From positions 1 to 7,603 of the forward strand of contig JAGRKR010000274.1 in NCBI GenBank assembly GCA_020442225.1: DNA of 7,603 nt. The letters run 5' to 3'. The position numbers and the translations under genes are program-made. This document shows positions 5,580 through 7,603 of this stretch, one piece after another. Under the pieces are notes generated by a model. That model saw only the letters and a list, made by a program, of their open reading frames with translations. It was not told where the DNA came from and made no database searches. This DNA is from Hyphomicrobiaceae bacterium. GTDB lineage: Bacteria; Pseudomonadota; Alphaproteobacteria; Rhizobiales; Hyphomicrobiaceae. How positions within the stretch are numbered: position 1 is the stretch's first letter; each line of letters opens with the position of its first letter.

Positions 5580-7567
5580 CAGCCGGGTTTCGTCAGTGGC
5601 CGTCGCCCCAGCCAGGAGAACGCGAGACCCACGACCACGATCGCCAACGCCACACTATTGAGCTCGAGGTGCGTCAACCCCAGTTGCTTGCTGCCGGGCA
5701 ACGCCAGAATTGCCCCGCCGATCACCAGCAGGACGCGGCCCGGCATGGCGAGCCAGTTGCCGTCGAGCGGACCGAGGAAGAAGAGGTAGCCCTGAAGCCC
5801 ACCGGCGATCAGCGTGATGCCGAGCATCGCCGTCGAAAGCACGAGCGCCACTTCCATCCCGCTGCCCCGGCCGATCAGCGCCGGATTGAGCACGAAGAAA
5901 AACGGCACGAAGTAGATGATGCTGCCGAGCCGCATTGCCTCGAAGCCGGTGCGCATGGGATTGGACTTCGCGATCGAGGCGGCCGCGTAAGCACCGAGCG
6001 CCACGGGAGGCGTGATGAAGGAGATCATGCCCCAGTAGAGCATGAAGAGATGCACCGCCACCTTGTCGAGCCCGCCCTGCACCAGCGCTGGCGCAAGAGT
6101 CACGGCGAGGAAGAGGTAGGCCGCCGTCACCGTCATGCCGATGCCGAGGATGAAGCTGGTGATTGCCCCCATGACGAGCAGCATCAGCACGTCGTTGCCG
6201 GCGATGCGCACGAGCTCGTAGGTGAGGCTGCCGACCTTGCCGGTCAACGTCAGCGCGCCGATGATGAGACCGACACCCGCGAGGATGGCGGCAAGCTCGG
6301 CGAACAGCTTGCCGATGCCCTCGACGAACTCGCCGAGCCGCTTCGCCGTCCAGCGATGTTTGCGCGACATCTGATTGATGGCGATCAGCAGAACAGTCGC
6401 GTAATAGGGCGCCTGCGCCTCCCGCTGAAGATAGAGCAGCATGACGATCAGCAGCACGAACACAGCGATGAAGTACCAGCCGTCGCGGAGCACCTCGCCG
6501 ATACTCGGCAGCTCCTCCGCGGGCAGTCCCTGCAGACCGTAGCGGGCCGAATAGGCGTCGATCTGGAGGAACAGACCGAAGTAATAGAGCAGCGACGGGA
6601 AGGCCGCCGCGACCACGATCTCGGAATAGGGAATTTCCAGGAAGGTCGCCATGACGAAGGCCGTGGCGCCCATGACCGGCGGCATCAGCACGCCACCCGT
6701 CGAGGCGCAGGCCTCGACGCCGCCAGCGTAGGCTGGCCGGAAGCCGACCCGTTTCATGGCCGGGATGGACAGCACGCCGGTCGTCAGCACGTTGGTGATG
6801 ACACTGCCGGACATGGAGCCCATCAGACCCGACGCGAAAATGGCCACCTTGGCCGGCCCGCCGCGCCGACGCCCGAGCAGGGAGAAGGCGAGATTGAGGA
6901 AGAAAGCGCCGCCACCGGTGAATTGCAGGGCGACGCCGAACACCAGGAACCCGACCACGAGGTTGGCGAAGGCGTTCATCGGGATGCCGAGCATGCTCTC
7001 GGTTCCGAAGATGTGGAACCCGGCCGTCACTTCCGGCGCCACGGGCTGCACCTTGAAGGCGCCCGGCGCGAAATGTCCGAAGATCGGGTAGAGCGACACG
7101 ACGAGGCAGATGACGAAGATCGCTGTGCCGCCGGCACGCCGCAGCGCCTCCAGCACCAACGCCCAGGTGAGAAAGGCCATCACCTTCGCATGGATGGGTG
7201 CGGTGTACTCCCAACCCTCGTTGAGAATGGCGTTGCCCTTCATCGCGAAGTAGGCCGGCACGGCGAAGGCGACGATGGCCAGTGCCCAGTCGTAGATGGG
7301 GATGCGCGCCTTGCCGGCCTTGGTCAGCGGATAGAGCAGGAAGGCCAGCGGCAGCAGCAGTGCCAGCATCACATAGAAGTACTCGGTCTCGAGCGGCACG
7401 TAGGTGCCGAACGTATTCCCCAATCCGAAGATCACGTAGACCGAGATGGCAACGGAACCGATCGCCGCCAGCATGAGCCAGAGGTGAGCGACGAGTGGAA
7501 GGCGTCGATAGCGCGCCTCCTCGAGGGCCGCAGCGGCGTCCTCGCCGGCTGTCATCGACTGGCTCAT
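5579..7567 (-). CDS. TRAP transporter fused permease, 4TM/12TM (TAXI type), copy B
   Basis: A 662-residue inner-membrane protein with the same layout as the permease at 2002-4038: a short hydrophilic start, four DctQ-like helices (about 28-49, 63-80, 92-108, 127-142) with GWEYTAP at 118-124, then the DctM-like domain. Family motifs include FTGGGAFF (216-223), SGLMGSMSGS (246-255), EACASTGGVLMPPVMG (285-300) and YWGMISFITPPVALGA (511-526). The 16-residue difference from copy A is made up mainly by a longer A N-terminus and a small internal gap. Both share an extra C-terminal hydrophobic tail with a conserved LQGY, but the last 50 residues differ strongly. The ATG at 7567 has only a weak GGAAG nine bases upstream; an in-frame ATG four codons on has no better site. 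It is intact. Its receptor is either the downstream TAXI gene or one beyond the right edge. Confidence 0.95.
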   Translation of the reverse strand: MSQSMTAGEDAAAALEEARYRRLPLVAHLWLMLAAIGSVAISVYVIFGLGNTFGTYVPLETEYFYVMLALLLPLAFLLYPLTKAGKARIPIYDWALAIVAFAVPAYFAMKGNAILNEGWEYTAPIHAKVMAFLTWALVLEALRRAGGTAIFVICLVVSLYPIFGHFAPGAFKVQPVAPEVTAGFHIFGTESMLGIPMNAFANLVVGFLVFGVALQFTGGGAFFLNLAFSLLGRRRGGPAKVAIFASGLMGSMSGSVITNVLTTGVLSIPAMKRVGFRPAYAGGVEACASTGGVLMPPVMGATAFVMATFLEIPYSEIVVAAAFPSLLYYFGLFLQIDAYSARYGLQGLPAEELPSIGEVLRDGWYFIAVFVLLIVMLLYLQREAQAPYYATVLLIAINQMSRKHRWTAKRLGEFVEGIGKLFAELAAILAGVGLIIGALTLTGKVGSLTYELVRIAGNDVLMLLVMGAITSFILGIGMTVTAAYLFLAVTLAPALVQGGLDKVAVHLFMLYWGMISFITPPVALGAYAAASIAKSNPMRTGFEAMRLGSIIYFVPFFFVLNPALIGRGSGMEVALVLSTAMLGITLIAGGLQGYLFFLGPLDGNWLAMPGRVLLVIGGAILALPGSKQLGLTHLELNSVALAIVVVGLAFSWLGRRPLTKPG

Positions 7568-7576
7568 GGTGGGATA

Positions 7577-7589
7577 CTTCCGAACGGAA
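7577..7589 (-). promoter_or_regulatory. Weak ribosome site of permease B inside a small inverted repeat
   Basis: On the - strand the sequence TTCCGTTCGGAAG contains the arms TTCC and GGAA around a GTTC loop. The only Shine-Dalgarno-like sequence of permease B, GGAAG, lies in the second arm, nine bases before the ATG at 7567. The hairpin could hide the site, but four base pairs is weak. The rest of the 36-bp upstream region in the window shows no promoter. Confidence 0.3.
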
Positions 7590-7603
7590 TGAAGAAACGA
7601 GTC

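Noticed and set aside
5370..5789. A + strand frame covering the gap and the 3' end of permease B
   Set aside because: Two-fifths to half of it is antisense to permease B, it lacks a ribosome site and its sequence resembles no known family.
5655..7214. A 519-codon - strand frame inside permease B in another frame
   Set aside because: Arg/His-rich out-of-frame reading of the permease; the true frame has membrane helices and family motifs.

Overview
This GC-rich window (roughly two-thirds G+C by eye) looks like chromosomal DNA from a free-living proteobacterium. An alphaproteobacterium is my best guess, from the codon bias toward G/C third positions and the number of TAXI-type TRAP transporter genes; I cannot name the genus. 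It holds five protein-coding genes, and nearly all of it is coding. I saw no RNA genes, insertion sequences, CRISPR arrays or phage genes.

Layout. At the left edge (1-417, + strand) is the 3' part of a YkuD-fold L,D-transpeptidase gene, a cell-wall enzyme of the YafK-like branch. Next (507-2033, + strand) is a complete class I adenylate-forming acyl-CoA ligase. The remaining three genes are on the - strand and run toward the ligase. In their direction of transcription they are a fused TRAP permease B (7567-5579), a TAXI-family periplasmic solute receptor (5287-4133) and a second fused TRAP permease A (4038-2002). The stop end of permease A overlaps the stop end of the ligase by 32 bp.

How the genes work together. 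A TAXI TRAP transporter needs a periplasmic receptor and a 4TM/12TM fused permease. The receptor and permease A, 94 bp apart, form an obvious unit. Permease B is a clear paralogue of A, with most of the central transport domain identical or similar. It lies 291 bp upstream of the receptor; its own receptor may lie outside the window to the right, or it may share this one. TRAP-T systems usually import organic carboxylates or related anions, so the facing CoA ligase could activate the imported acid. That link is inference from proximity only, because the genes are on opposite strands.

Non-coding structure is the least ordinary part. A 9-bp GC-rich hairpin without a T-tract separates receptor from permease A and could allow more receptor than permease to be made. 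Two more inverted repeats lie in the gap between permease B and the receptor. I found no convincing previously undescribed system; the paired paralogous permeases around a single receptor are the main point of interest.
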